From Seiridium cupressi (Eukaryota; Ascomycota; Sordariomycetes; Amphisphaeriales; Sporocadaceae), in NCBI GenBank assembly GCA_036674765.1, contig JARVKI010000162.1:1-55562 (forward strand): 55,562 nucleotides of DNA, in the 5' to 3' direction. Positions 22,701-35,639 of this stretch are shown piece by piece. Numbering within the stretch: position 1 is the first letter of the stretch; each line of letters begins with the position of its first letter. The notes beneath the pieces are model-generated. The model did not search any database. It was given only the letters and a program-made list of their open reading frames with translations, and was not told the DNA's origin. The translations under genes were made by a program, and so were the position numbers.

Positions 22701-23299
22701 TAGATCTTCCCGGCTCTGGTATGCTAGGGGTTTATTATATTCTTGTTCGTCGGTTTTTTGTTTTATCTCTGACTTTATAAAAACCTATAGTATTATTCGC
22801 GTAAGGGGTGTTAGTCTTTTGTTTCGTTGTTATATTTAGATACGATTTATAATTTTATGGATTTGTAATCCAACTCCTTCGTTGCGTTACTTTTTAAATA
22901 TTTCTTTAATTAATTCTTCGGGGTCGTCTTCTCCTTTTTATTAATTTATAATAATGCTAGGTAAAGGGGATTTTAGTTTAATTAAAAGTCGTTTTGCTTT
23001 ATTATATTCCTTAATCTGCCTTTAAGCTAAGCTTTTTTCGCTAGCGTGGATTAGGCATTCGTCGATCTTATATTAGTCCTACGTTCGCAACTTTAAAGCG
23101 TATTCGCGTATTCTTTATAAGTCGTTAATAATTACCGCGTATCCTTAAAGGTCTTTATAAATAATAATAACGTCTTTTATTTATCTTCCGTCTTATAATA
23201 TCTTAATAAGGTTTAGTTTTAGTTTTTCGGGAAAGAATTTATATTTTAATTTCTTTTTAAGGTATCGGTTATATAACCGGTCGATATAACTAATTTATA

Positions 23300-24990
23300 A
23301 TATATTTATATAATTTGGGTATTTTATTCTTAATTAAGCGTTATCCTTAAATATTATATAAGGGGTATAAGCGTTTTTAAACCCGTCCTTTATAATAACC
23401 TTTATTAAAATATTCTTAAATTTTAAAGCGTTATAAAATAACCTTTTAAGGATAATTATCGTTTTAAAATCGTTTTAATACCTGGCGGATTATTATATTA
23501 TAACGGGAATTCCATTAATTCTTTCCTTAATTAATCGTAGCTTTAATACGTCGGTTTAATCCAAATTTTCCTTTTCTTTCTATTATTATTCCGTGCGGCG
23601 GATAATAACCTAGTTTTAATCGGATTTATCTCCGTTTTTATTTAAATACGCAAGGTATCCGTAAGTATTAATCTGTCGTTCCGCGGGGCTCCTTCCTACT
23701 ACCGCGATAGTCCTAATAACCGGTATTATAAGGTACCATCTTGCTCCGTCTTTATTTAACCTATGCGTCCCGCACTAATCGTTATAATATACCGTCTAAA
23801 ACAGGCTATCGTACTTAACTAATTCCTTCGTAATAAAGTTAAATTATCGTCTTTTTAAGATTAGTTTAAAAAATCGTTCCTTTTTAGGCAAGCGGCATTC
23901 GTTAGCAAAATGTCCTATTTTTTTATAATTATAACATATTATTAATTTTTTATTATGCCTGCCGTTTTTTCGCTTTATAGCGTCGAGGTCTATAAGTCCG
24001 CTATATTATCCGTATAACGTTTAGTTTTTCTAATTACGGTTTTGGTTATTATATCCGCTTTACCGGGGTTTTCCTATATTAGCAATAGTACGGTTTTAGT
24101 GCTTTAAGGTTTATCTCTTTTCGAACCGTTAAGCGTATAATTAATTATTAATGCGTACCATAAGTTTTATATACTGGGTAAAGTCGATAGGTAGGTATAA
24201 AATCCTGCTAATCTCATCCTTAACTTTTTCTTTAAAACCTTAATAATATAATATAATACGTATATTATCTATATAGTCTATGCGGGCGGTAATTTGCTTA
24301 AATTCTGCGGTATATACCGATATAAACGCTTTCTATTTAAGGTTTTTAAGTTCCTATTCGGCTTATCTCTTCTTGTTAAGGTCTTAAAATAACGATTTAA
24401 ATGCCTCTTTATATCCAGCGTAGGTTCCAAAAATCTTTTATATTTCCGTTTTACATTAGCTTAATACCTATCTATATTTACTTACTTTAAAAAAATATAG
24501 TTTAAACCACGCGAAGGCGCGTCCTTTTAAAAAGGATACCGCATAAACGATCCTTTAAAAGTCGTTTTAAAAGCTTCCTATATAAAATAAATAATAGGCG
24601 CGAACCTAAGTAAAATACCCTTTAAGCCTTCCGGGTGTTTTATTATAAAGTGCGGGAATATTAAATTTAAGCCTATTAATCTTTTGGATTAATATAGTAA
24701 TAATATTAACCGCTCTTCGTATAACGGTATTAAAATCTTAAAATTCCTAAATAAATTTAGCCTTACGATCTTCTTTTCGCTAAAATCGCTTGATTTTTTT
24801 AAGAATACTTTCGTATTGCTTTTTAAAAACTTCGAAGTCGTCGTTTCTATCGGAGTTAATACTTATGGCTTGAGTAGGGGATTTTTAAGGGGTCTGTTCT
24901 TAAATGGCCTTCGTAATCTCTTTTCCTTTCTTGCTGCTATTGCCGTTATCCTTATTAACGGTAAACATCCTGCCGATATTACTTAATAAT
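23300..24990 (-). pseudogene. Gypsy gag remnant with CCHC zinc knuckle
   Basis: At 23936-23890 the minus strand reads CYNYKKIGHFANECRLPK, a CX2CX4HX4C knuckle in which the second Cys (TGT) has become Tyr (TAT). Upstream, towards the 5' LTR, is a moderately mutated gag-like region to about 24990. Gag proteins form the particle in which reverse transcription happens. This copy is inactive. Confidence 0.75.
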
Positions 24991-25030
24991 TCCTAAACCG
25001 GAATACGTACCTAAATAAAAATAATCAAAA

Positions 25031-25462
25031 TATAACGAATATATTATCGTTAGGATAAACCTTAGGATAATATATTAGTATTAGGTTTATACTAATAGGG
25101 TACGTAATATAAAATAGGAATACTAAGTTTTAAAAAATAAAAATATAATTATTAAGGCTTAATAAGCTTTACTTATAAATAAATAAATACTTAGATTAAT
25201 TATTAAAGTAATAATTATTTATATAAAAATATTTATTATATATATATCTATTTATTCCTTTATTAATCTTATTTGCTTATATCTGCTTACATCTACTTAG
25301 CGTATTGGTTCTAAATATTTTTAATCAGGCGTCCTACCGTTTAATTAGACAGTGGTACCCACCACTGTTGGTGTAAACATTCCTCTAGGCCAGGGGCACT
25401 AGGCACCTGTCTGTCATCTACCGGTCGTGGTCCGTGCTCCCGACCGGGCTACGTTCGTAACA
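25031..25462 (-). repeat. 5' LTR of the Gypsy element
   Basis: 432 bp with CCTTT at its outer border (25463-25467). The first 280 bp are AT-rich, while the last 150 bp (25310-25462: gtccgtgctcccgaccgggc ... gttcgtaaca) retain GC-rich, essentially unmutated sequence. Confidence 0.9.
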
Positions 25463-25644
25463 CCTTTTATAACTAATTTAAAGCGGAATAAAAATTTATT
25501 ACATATTAAATACGTTATAAAAGCGGCTAATAACTATTATTAACGGTAATAATTATTTTTCTTTTTTTATAAAGTCGTCTCGATTCCGAAACTAATATAT
25601 AGTTATTAAATAATTTAGTTGTTTTATATATTAGCTTAAAAAAC
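25463..25644. other. AT-rich spacer between two LTRs
   Basis: About 180 bp starting with the CCTTT duplication and ending with AAAAC, the duplication of the next LTR. No gene is seen. Confidence 0.6.
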
Positions 25645-26131
25645 TGTTACGAATATAAGCCCCGGCGGGGGGGGGGGGAGCGGAACGGAATAAGCCTTGC
25701 CCCGCGGAGCGCAAGACAGGCGGACAGCTAGAGACGGGCGGCTACGGCTATGCAAAAACAAATATGCCAAATACTAATATAATAAATCCAGGTTAACGTT
25801 ATAAACTAATTAAAGGCTAAGCGATTAGTAATAATTAATAAAACGTATTAATTATAATTAATTCTATTTATTAAATAAATATAAGTAAACGGGATTAATA
25901 AAAAAATAAATGGATATATATACGATAAACATTTTTTATATAAATAATTATTATTTTAATAATTAATTTAAATATTTATTTATATATAAATAAAGCTTAT
26001 TAAACCTTAACGATTATATTTTTATTTATTAAGATTTAATATCTTTATTTTATATTACGTACCTTATTAATATAAACTTAATACTAACATATTATCTTAA
26101 GGTTTATTTTAACGATAATATATTCGTTATA
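25645..26131 (+). mobile_element. Solo LTR of a related Gypsy subfamily, inverted
   Basis: It starts TGTTACGAATATAAGCCCC and ends ATTCGTTATA. Exact AAAAC duplications flank it (25640-25644 and 26132-26136), so it is a complete solo LTR of 487 bp. It lies in the opposite orientation to the neighbouring element and has the same length as the LTR at 49258-49744, to which its reverse complement aligns throughout. Bases 25660-25760 are GC-rich with a G run. Confidence 0.9.
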
Positions 26132-26899
26132 AAAACCGTATTATAAAGTAATTATAAACTTATAACGCCGTTAATTCGAAGCCGGCTTAATAATATTTCA
26201 GCCGTTTATAAATTTATCCTAAATAATTACGTTTTTTCATTTTAATTTCTTTACACGATATTAATTCTTTAATTTTATTATTAATACTTAATTGATTATC
26301 GTATTTTTACCTTTTTTTCGCTTGTAAATTATATATATCTTTTATTTTTATTTTTATATTTAAATTATCGTTAATTTAAAATATTTCCCCGTCGTTATTA
26401 AATTAAACGCTTTTATAATCGAAAGCTTAATAAGCGAAAAAAGCGCTTTATTATAATTTATATTATTAAATATCGCGTTTATTACGGTAAAATTAAATAC
26501 GTGTTTTAATTTTAAAACGGAAAGCCGTTAAAATTTATTTGCGAATTCTTAAACCCGTTTTTTTCGTTTTATATTATTCATAATTTTAATTATAATTATT
26601 ATAAAACTATAAATACTTTCGTTTTTATTTTATTATTAATTATTTTATTATAAATTCCGGCTTTAATAATTTTTTAAATAAATCCGTTTAAATAATTTTA
26701 ATTAATAAATATTAAATATTATTTTTACATAAGAAACCGATAAAAATAATACAAGTGTTATAAACGCGTAAAGTAACTGAATTTAAAATATTTAAAAAAC
26801 CTTCGGGTTAATATCGCAGACTCGTAATTTCGTTTTTATAAACTTTTAATCGCTTAATAATTAATCATTAAATTAAATACTACTTAATTAAAAAAATAC
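26132..26899. repeat. Unassigned RIP-altered DNA
   Basis: AT-rich with many residual CG dinucleotides. No frame or element end could be recognised. Confidence 0.5.
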
Positions 26900-26907
26900 A
26901 TTATTAT

Positions 26908-27648
26908 TAAGGTTTAAAATTGATTTATTAATTTATTAATTTATTAATTAATTATACTAAAATGAATTAAAGTTAATAAATTATTAACGAAAACTAATTA
27001 GAATTAATAAAATATTAATAAAAATTAATAAAGCTTCGTTTTATTAATAAATAGTTTTTTAATTAATCTTTCTTAAAAATTAAAAAAATTAAATATTAAT
27101 TAATTAATAATTAAATAATTAAATTTAAAATTTTAAAAATTTTATTATAAAATACGGCTTTTTTTAACAATGTTAATCTTAATTATACTTATAAATTAAA
27201 TAACTTTTTAATTAATATAAACAATTAATAAATTAAACATATTATAAATAAATATATTATTTTATTATTATATAATTTAAAAAGATTTTTTATTATTTTA
27301 TTAATTAATTAATTAATTAAAATAAAAAATATAAATTTTAAAAAAAGAAGAAAAGTTTCATAATCTTTATTATTTTAATGATTTATTAAGAAATAAACTA
27401 AATAAACTATTATATTTATTTTATCTTTATTATTTTAATAATAACTTTTAAAAATTAATATAATAAAAACCTTATTTTATTAATTAACCTTTGGTTTTTT
27501 TAATTTTTAACGAGGAAAAAAATAATTAATTAAGGTTAATAAATTATTAACGAAAATTAATTAAAATTAATAAAATAGTAATTTTAACTAATTAACTAAT
27601 AATTAATTAAAAGTGTAATTAAAATTAACAATGAAATTTAAAACCTTA
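26908..27648. mobile_element. hAT-like non-autonomous element, 741 bp
   Basis: The ends are TAAGGTTTAAAATT and (inverted) TAAGGTTTTAAATT. Exact 8-bp duplications ATTATTAT flank it (26900-26907 and 27649-27656). 8-bp duplications and a C(A/G)(A/G)GG-type terminus, here RIP-altered to TAAGG, are typical of hAT elements. There is no transposase frame, so it would depend on a partner. Confidence 0.75.
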
Positions 27649-27656
27649 ATTATTAT

Positions 27657-30600
27657 AAATGCTTTTTATAAACTATTTTCGTCTTTTATATATATATATA
27701 TTACGTTAATAAAACGCGTAAAAAATTATACGTATTCATTAAAAGGTTATTTTAAATCGTAAAAAGCTTCGTATTTAAATAATAACCCGTTTCCCCTTTA
27801 ACACCGTAAATAATTAAGCTAATTTAAGATTTTTTATTTATATATTTAATTTATTCTATATTTTAAACTAAAATTTAACGTAATGATTATAAAATATTAA
27901 TTGTATTACGTTTAAATAATTTGGATCGCGGTTATACCGTTTAATAAGTTTTTTATAATATTTTTTTAAAAAAGATTCCATAAGCTTTTTATAATAAATT
28001 TCCGAAAACTATTTTAAATTTTATTATATAATAAATTAACGATATATTTTATAAATTTAAAAAATAATTTATAAAGGTTTCTAAATTATTTTAATAATAA
28101 AGAATAAAATTTATTAATAAAATATAAACTTTTTCGCGTTTATATTTGCAAATTCGATTTTTATTATTATTTTAATAATAAAAAAAGTTATATTTTAATT
28201 ATAATTAAATCTTGTTTATTTTTACTTATTTTTAACCCTATAAAAATAATTTATTAAAATTAAATTATAATTTTTTATTTAACCTTTTTATCCTTTTTAT
28301 CCTTTTTAGCTTTTTTCTTTTTTTGCAAATTTTAAAACGTATAATAATTTATTATAGATATTTTATATATTTTTTTCATAAATTTATAAATCTTATTTTA
28401 CAAGTTAACCTTTTTATTTAATTTAATAATAAAAATTTTATTAAAAAATTCGTGTTCCGATTTTTTTTTTAACTTTTTATTAATTATTTTTTTCCAGTTT
28501 AAATATAAATAAAAAATCCGAAATCTTTACGGTTTAAAATTTAAAAAGTTATATGGGAAAAACGTTATAAATCTTAATATATTTATTTAATAATATTAAT
28601 TAATACGCTTATAAACCGACTTTCCTTATAATTTTAAAAAGTTTTATATATTTAAATACTTATTTTCGGAATTTAATCCGCAAATATTTTAAAATTTAGC
28701 TTTTTATATTTTTTATTATAATATTTTGCGTAAATTATAATAGTATTTTATTAGCTTTTCATTAATTTCTTTTTTAATTTTTTAAAAAATTTTAATTTCG
28801 TTTTATACCGATAACACCCTTTTTAAACTAAAATTATTTTTAATGAATAACTTAAATTCCAATTTAATCCGTATAAAGCTTTAAATAAAGCTATTTTCGT
28901 TATATTATAAATTATTAAATTTATAAATAAAAACGCTTATAATAATAATTATAACTAATTAATAAGTTTATTAATTATAAAATAACGTAAATAAATTTTA
29001 ATAATCTAACTTATACTTTTTATTTACTTATTAATTTATAAAATAAAATATAATTAAATATTATAACTTAATTTTAATATAATAATATAATTTAAATTAA
29101 AATTTACTTATAAATAATAAATTTTTATTTAAAATTATACTTTATAAAATACCGAGAAAGTATTTAATTTAATTATAAAAAAGCTATATTAATTTTATTA
29201 TAATTATCGTAATAAATATTAAATATAAAAAGGTTATTTTTATATATTTATTTACGATTATTAATAAAGAATCGACATTTTAATCTTAAATTAAATCGAT
29301 AAAAGCCTTATAATAAAATTTGTAAAACACTTTTACTTTAATTTATTAAATATAAGTAATAATTATAATTTTTTATAAAATCGGTAATATTTCGATTTAT
29401 TCTTAAAACAAATAACACAGCTTTTTATATATTTATTATAATTTATTTCGATAAAATAATCGATTATATATTTTATTAACAATTATTTTAAGAAAAACTA
29501 ATTTAATTATATTATAATAATTTATTAATAAGTTATTTCGGTATTAAAAGAATTTAAAAACTTTTAACCCGGAAGTTCTATTAACTATTTTTAAAAGTTA
29601 ATATTAATTATCGATACTTTATTAAAATTCCGTAAATTTTCCGGTATTAATTCGACGTACTAACGTATAACATTCTACGTTTTTACCTTATATCTTCTGA
29701 ATTAAATTTTATAAATCGGAGTAAGCTTCTTATTAAAATATATCTTCTTTATTAATTATAATATAAACCTATTTACAAATAATTATTTAAGTTAAAACTT
29801 TTCGTTTTTTAAACAATTAATATGCGAATATTACTTTAATTAATACCCGTAATATTAAATTCTTATATATTAAAATAATTTTTATAATAAGTTTCCATTA
29901 TAAAATTAATAATAAATATAAATTATTACTTTTTTTATAACGTAATTAAACCTTTTCAAAAACGGATTAACCGGGTTTTGCTTTTCGGGTTAATACTTAA
30001 TTAAAAAATGGTATAAAACAAAATTTATATACTATTATATTTACCGACTTATTAACTTTAAAATCTTTATAAAGCTTTATAAGTTAATATAATTTAATAA
30101 TACCTTTATAAAATATTTCGGCTTTTATAAATAATACCTTTAATATTTAAATAATTATACTATTATAAATATTTCCTAATTTAAAAACTTATAATTAAAT
30201 TTAACCTTATTATACTTCCGGGATTAAAATATAATAAAATGCTACCGTCCTTAATTATTTTTTAAAATTAAAATATATTAAAAAAACGCGTTTTTTAAAA
30301 AGCTTCTTTTAATAATAAAAATACCTTTTTATTCAATTATTTGTTATTAATCCTTTAAGTTTTTTAATTCTTATATTATTTTATAAAAAGCGAATTAAAA
30401 GTATAATAATTTTAAGATACCCGTTTATAAAACGTCGATAAAATTATAAAACCTTGAAAAAACTTAAATATTATAAAAGAAATTTAATTTAAATTATTAA
30501 ATAATAATAATTACTTAATTAAAATCTATTAAAATTCTCTTGTAAAATATTATATATTTTAAAAAAATTTGATAAATTTTAATTTCTTTTTAATATTTAG

Positions 30601-30812
30601 TTAATTTAACGTATAAATCGGTTTTTATTAAGAATTCGAGTATAATTCGTAAGTTTTTATATAAAACTTTTTATTTTATATAAATATTAATATATTATTA
30701 AAATAAATAATATAAATGCGATTGAAATAATTTTATAAAATAAATTATATATAATGTTAAAAAGTTATTAATATATTAATTAAACTTATAAATATAAATA
30801 AAATTCGTAATA
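27657..30812. repeat. Unassigned RIP-altered DNA
   Basis: AT-rich with all frames broken. Some stretches (29560-30000) keep more C and G and may be old coding sequence, but no motif could be named on either strand. Confidence 0.5.
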
Positions 30813-30820
30813 ATCGTAAT

Positions 30821-31479
30821 TAAGGGTTTAAATTTAATTTTCAATTTTGGTTTTAGTTTTTCTTTAATTAATTAATTCAAATTAATAGATTATTAACTAA
30901 AATTAGTTTTAGTTTTTATTTTATTAATTAAAGTTAGTTTAATTTTAGTTTAGTTTTTTGACGAAAATATAAAAAACTACTTAACTAAAAGGCTTTTAAT
31001 CAAAATTAATATTTTAAAAGTTAAATTTATTAAAGTATTAATTAATAACGAAAGCGGCTTATTTAGTTTATTTTTAGATATTTTTATTATTAAGATACAA
31101 GTTTTAAAAAAATTAAATATTAAAGATTTTTAATTTAAAAGCGAGATTTTCAAATTTTATTTTTTTTATAAATTATATTATTAATTTTTAAAAATTAATA
31201 TTTATTTTATTAAAATATTTAAAACTAAACTAATTAAGCCATGCTTTTAATTCGCTTTAATTATTTAAAATAAGATTTTTAAAATATTAAATTTTAATAA
31301 TAGCGTATTAGTTTTTTAGTTTTTAGTTTTTTTAGTTTTTAATTAAACTAACTAAACTAAACTCAATTAGTTTTAATTTTCATTTTAAAACCTAAAATTA
31401 ATTTAAGTTTTTATTTTAAAAACTTTAGTTAATTTAGTTTTAATTAGTTTTTTAATGAATTAATTAATTACTAACTTTA
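30821..31479. mobile_element. hAT-like non-autonomous element, 659 bp
   Basis: It starts TAAGGGTTTAAATTT and ends TAACTTTA. The flanking 8-mers are ATCGTAAT (30813-30820) and ATCGTAGT (31480-31487), differing by one G/A transition as RIP would cause. The interior resembles the element at 46006-46589. Confidence 0.65.
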
Positions 31480-31487
31480 ATCGTAGT

Positions 31488-32757
31488 AATTGCGAAAAAC
31501 TATTTTCCATTTATTTCCTTTTTTAATCCGTATTCGATAATATATATCTTTTAAATCGATTTTTAAAAAGATTTTTATTTTAAAAATACGATTGAATAAT
31601 TTTAAAATTAAAAATAATATAAAACGATTATTACCGATATTTTATTAAAACTTTAATAATCGATATAAAACCTTAAAATAATTTTTAAATATAAAAAATA
31701 TAAAAACTTTAATTAAATTAATTAATTCGCGGATTTTTTTAATTCTTTTTATATTTTTAATAAAAATACGTAGTTTTTTTTAATTTATTATACATAAAAA
31801 GACATATCGATAAATAAGGAATTTTAGCTTTAAAACTAATTTAATCGTATAATCGGTACGCCGGTTTATAAGTATTATATCCGTATTATAAATATTAAAA
31901 AACTTTTTAAATCCTTGAAAATAATTTAAAATTACAATTAAAAAATAATTTAACCCATTATCTTTATTTTTTTATATTTTTTAAGTAAGATAATAATTAA
32001 AAAATAAATAGCTTTATATTTATATACTTTTGTAAATTAATTAAATATTAAAAAATATAATTAATTAAATTTAACCCTGAATTATTATTAATTAAATCAT
32101 AATACTAAATAAATTTAAATACAATTTAGGAAAATACGCGACAATAATAAAAGGCTGCTTTTTTTAAAGATTACGATAAATTATAATATAAAATCGACGA
32201 TAACTTCGAATATACCCTTTTAACTTTTATAATTTAAAATTAACTTAATATATTTTATAATAAAATATCTTTATTTATCTTATTAATTTTATATTCATAA
32301 CTTAAAATAAAACTATATTTAATTAATGTTTAATTATAAACGTATAACTAATTAAGTTAATTATAAAATATATATTTAGATTTACGTATATTTTAATATA
32401 ATATATAAAATAGTAAGGTATTATCACAATATAACCAATATAAAAACGAACCGATATTTTAACGAAAAAGGTATATTTTAGCTCTGAAATTATAATTATT
32501 TCAAAGCTTATTTTTTTTCTTATAAAGTTTTAATTAAAATTTAATTTTTATTACTTGTATTCGCTAGTATAATAGGCTTTTTTTTAATAATTATAGTAAA
32601 TAATATAAGCTCTATTAAATTTTATTTTAATAATTCACATAAAGGAGCTCGTTTAAAAGATTTAAATTATTTATTAACATTAGCCACTTTACGAGTTTTT
32701 ATCAAACGTTTTATTTTTATTTTTATCGTTATAAAAGCTATTATTATAATAAAGTAA
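31488..32757. repeat. Unassigned RIP-altered DNA
   Basis: AT-rich with no surviving frame and no recognisable ends. Confidence 0.5.
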
Positions 32758-32765
32758 AGTATAAT

Positions 32766-33560
32766 TAAAGTTTTAAATTAAATTATTAGTTTTAGTTAAT
32801 TACTAGTTAATCAGTTAAAGTTACTATTTTATTAACTTTAATTAGTCTTCGTTAATAATTTATTAACTTTCGTTAATCTTCGTTAATATTTTATTAACTT
32901 TCGTTAATTAGTTTTTTCTTCGTTAAAAACTACGAAAATAAAGGATCAATTAACGAAATACAATTTTTATTATATTAATTTTTAAAAACTAGTATTAAAA
33001 TAATTAAAATAGAATAAATAAAATAGCCTATTTAATTTATTTTTAAGAATTTATTAAAATAATAAGAGTTATAAATAAATTTTATTTTTTAAAATTTATA
33101 AAATAAAAACTGTAAAGAAGAAATATTTTTAATTTCAATTAATTAACTAATTGAATAATAAAAAATCTATTTAAAGTATTAAATAATAGAATAAAAACCA
33201 TATATAAAACGTATTCTACATATTAATTATTTTTATTAATTAAACGGATATTTAGTTTATAAATATAATTAAAATTAAAATTTTAAAAGGAGTCGTTTTC
33301 CGTAATAAAATTTTCAAAGCTAATAATAAAATAGTAAATAATCGAATAATAATATTTTTTAAATTGAAATATACGTAGTAAATCGTATATTTAACGATAA
33401 ATTACTTGTTTTCTTAAAATAACTCTTTATTAATTAAATAGTATTATTTTTATAAAAAACTTAAAGTTTTAAATATAAAACTTTTTTATAAGGAAATGTT
33501 TTTTCATTTTTATTATTTTCCCTCTTTTTTTATTTTAATATTATAAAAACTAAATAACTA
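32766..33560. mobile_element. Terminal region of a hAT-type element
   Basis: It begins TAAAGTTTTAAATT like the other hAT-like elements and shares the series gttaataatttattaac(t)tt. Its inner part (about 33275-33400) is the reverse complement of about 44940-45030. It leads directly into the hAT transposase C-terminus at 33600. The partner end and target duplication were not found; the preceding 8-mer is AGTATAAT. Confidence 0.55.
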
Positions 33561-33599
33561 AAATATTTAATCCTCTTTTTCATTTAAATTTAATTCCTC

Positions 33600-35463
33600 G
33601 TTTATTTATTTTATATTAATAAAACCCCAATATTTTAATAAAATTAATTATTTAACCGAATCTGGATCTAATCGATTCTTCAATTTTGAAATAATATAAC
33701 TTAAAACCGAAAAAACCCGTTCCACGGGTGCTAAAATAGCCGGTACTACTAAATAACGGCGAAACAAAATCGATAAAATAAGATATCTTATCGAATGATT
33801 TTTCCAAAAATCAACGGATCTACCTATCAATTAATTAAAATTAATAAATAAGAGTTATTTACTTCTTTAAAAGCTAACGGTTATTATAAATAATCCTCGA
33901 TTTCGTCTTTAACTCGAAGTAAGGTTCGATTAAGATAAATTTTATTATTTAAATCCACGTTATAAATCTCATTACTTGAAATTAATTTATTAAAAGATGA
34001 GTTAAAATTCAACGGGTATAACTCCTCCGGTTTTAATTTATAATTAATCAACAAAATTAATTTATAAAACTTAAAACACTAAACTTACTTTCGAAATTCA
34101 TCTTTTAATAAACGTTTTACATGTAATTAAATACGGTTATAACAATTTAATAAACCGTTATTATTAAATTATTATATTTTAAATCGTGGATTTAAAATTA
34201 AACTTATTAATTATAATTAATAATAAATTAATTCTAATTAGTTAATTTTCTATAAGTAATAAATCTTTAATTTACTAATCACTGTTTTAATTAAATTAAT
34301 TAAATTAAAATAAATCTTTTTTTATATAAAATAATTAATAAATAATAAAATAATAATAAAACCTGCTCTATTCGATTTCTTTTCGTTATAACGGTATTTT
34401 AAAATTTGATAATTAGATAATTTAACTTTTAATTTTTTATAAATTTGAAAAATAAAGAATATTTTAATTAATAACGTTATATATACTTCTTTTTATAATT
34501 TAATCTGAGGTTTAGCGAATATTTTAAATAATTGTTTTAATTCGGATAAATTAAATTAATTAATTTCGTTAAAAATAATTTTCGATATATAAAATTAATA
34601 GTATTTCGATAAATATAAGATAATAATTCTTTTAAAACTAACGTTATTTTTAACGTTTTATAAGTTGAATTTTATTAAATTAGTATATTTATTTAAAATA
34701 ACGTTAATTTTGATTCTAATTAATTAATAATAATAATAAAATAACGAACCGTTAGGTATTTTAGTAATATTAAAGTTTTTAAGTAATAAACCCTTTTTTT
34801 CGATTTTAAAATCCTTTTAATTAATAAAATTATTATTTCGTATATATATTTCGTTAATATTATGATACGTTAAATTTGATTAATTAAAACTAAATAATTT
34901 AATTAATATAAAATTTAATTCATTCCCGGGTAAATTAAATGGTTTTTTTAAATTTATTTATAAATTCTTCCCCTTTTCCAAATTTAGCTTTTAAATTTTA
35001 GTTTATTATAGGAACGTTTAAATTCGTATAAATATTTATTATTTTTACCGTTTTATTAATTAAAATAAATTATTTTAATATTATTTATATAATAATATTA
35101 ATAATATATATAATATAACGAATATTATTAATAAATTCGGTATTTACGTTTTATTCGTAATCTTATTTAAAAGCCGTAAAAAACGTATTATTATTTTAAG
35201 CGTTATTTTAAATAAGGTTAATAAAATAAAATTAATTAATTAATTAAAAGAAATAGAAATAAAATATTTAAATATATTTTTAAATTTTTAAAGTTAAATA
35301 ATAATTTTAAATAATATTTTAAAATTCGTTAAACACGTTAATTTTAATTTAAGTTTCCCTAATTAAATTAAATCCGATTATTTTATAATTTAAATAAAAA
35401 TTATAATCGATAAAATGAATGATAATTTTTAAATAAAAAGTATTATTATTTAAAGTGTAAATA
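33600..35463 (-). pseudogene. hAT transposase, C-terminal part
   Basis: The minus strand at 33830-33650 reads RRYLVVPAILAPVERVFSVL then SYIISKLKNRLDPDSVK, the dimerisation region at the C-terminus of hAT transposases. Towards 35463 the frame shows GIIIHFID and KIIGF, matching the hAT core that follows the catalytic W-T-S-x-N-N segment. Stops are TAA/TAG type. Transposases of this family cut and paste DNA and make 8-bp duplications. The gene is split at 35463 by a 7.5-kb Gypsy element and continues at 43002. Confidence 0.8.
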
Positions 35464-35601
35464 TATCACGGTATTAAAACGTTATTAAGGCGTTAGCGGT
35501 ACGACGTTTATAAAAGACCGTTATACTAATTTAAAATTTAATTTCCTCTTTTTTTTGTATAATAATAACATACCAAATCATTAGTATATAAAACCGTAAT
35601 A
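35464..35601 (+). repeat. 5' LTR of the second Gypsy element
   Basis: 138 bp, unusually short for a Gypsy LTR. It keeps tctttataaaagaccg-like sequence and the pyrimidine run tttcctctttttttt. Confidence 0.88.
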
Positions 35602-35639
35602 ATTTGTCGTATTTTCAAAAAATCACGGTATCTTAAGAA

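Larger units (their letters stand above)
14374..25462 (-). mobile_element. Ty3/Gypsy retrotransposon with nested, recombined copy
   Basis: LTRs at 14374-14805 and 25031-25462 are both 432 bp and start TATAACGAATATATTATCG (RIP form of TGTAACG...) and end in TTCGTAACA/TTCGTAATA. Both outer borders carry CCTTT (14369-14373 and 25463-25467), a 5-bp target duplication. The minus strand is coding: a polypurine tract precedes the 3' LTR (complement of tccccctttttaaaa from 14811), and gag, protease, RT, RNase H and integrase follow one another from 25.0 kb down to 15.7 kb. A third LTR (18103-18535) and a second copy of the 3' part of pol lie inside, so the 11.1-kb unit is longer than one element. All frames are broken by RIP. 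Confidence 0.9.

Noticed and set aside
18103..25462. Reading 18103-25462 as a stand-alone complete Gypsy element
   Set aside because: It has two LTRs and one interior, but the flanking 5-mers differ (GGGGT and CCTTT), whereas 14374-25462 has exact CCTTT on both sides. The recombination model explains both facts.
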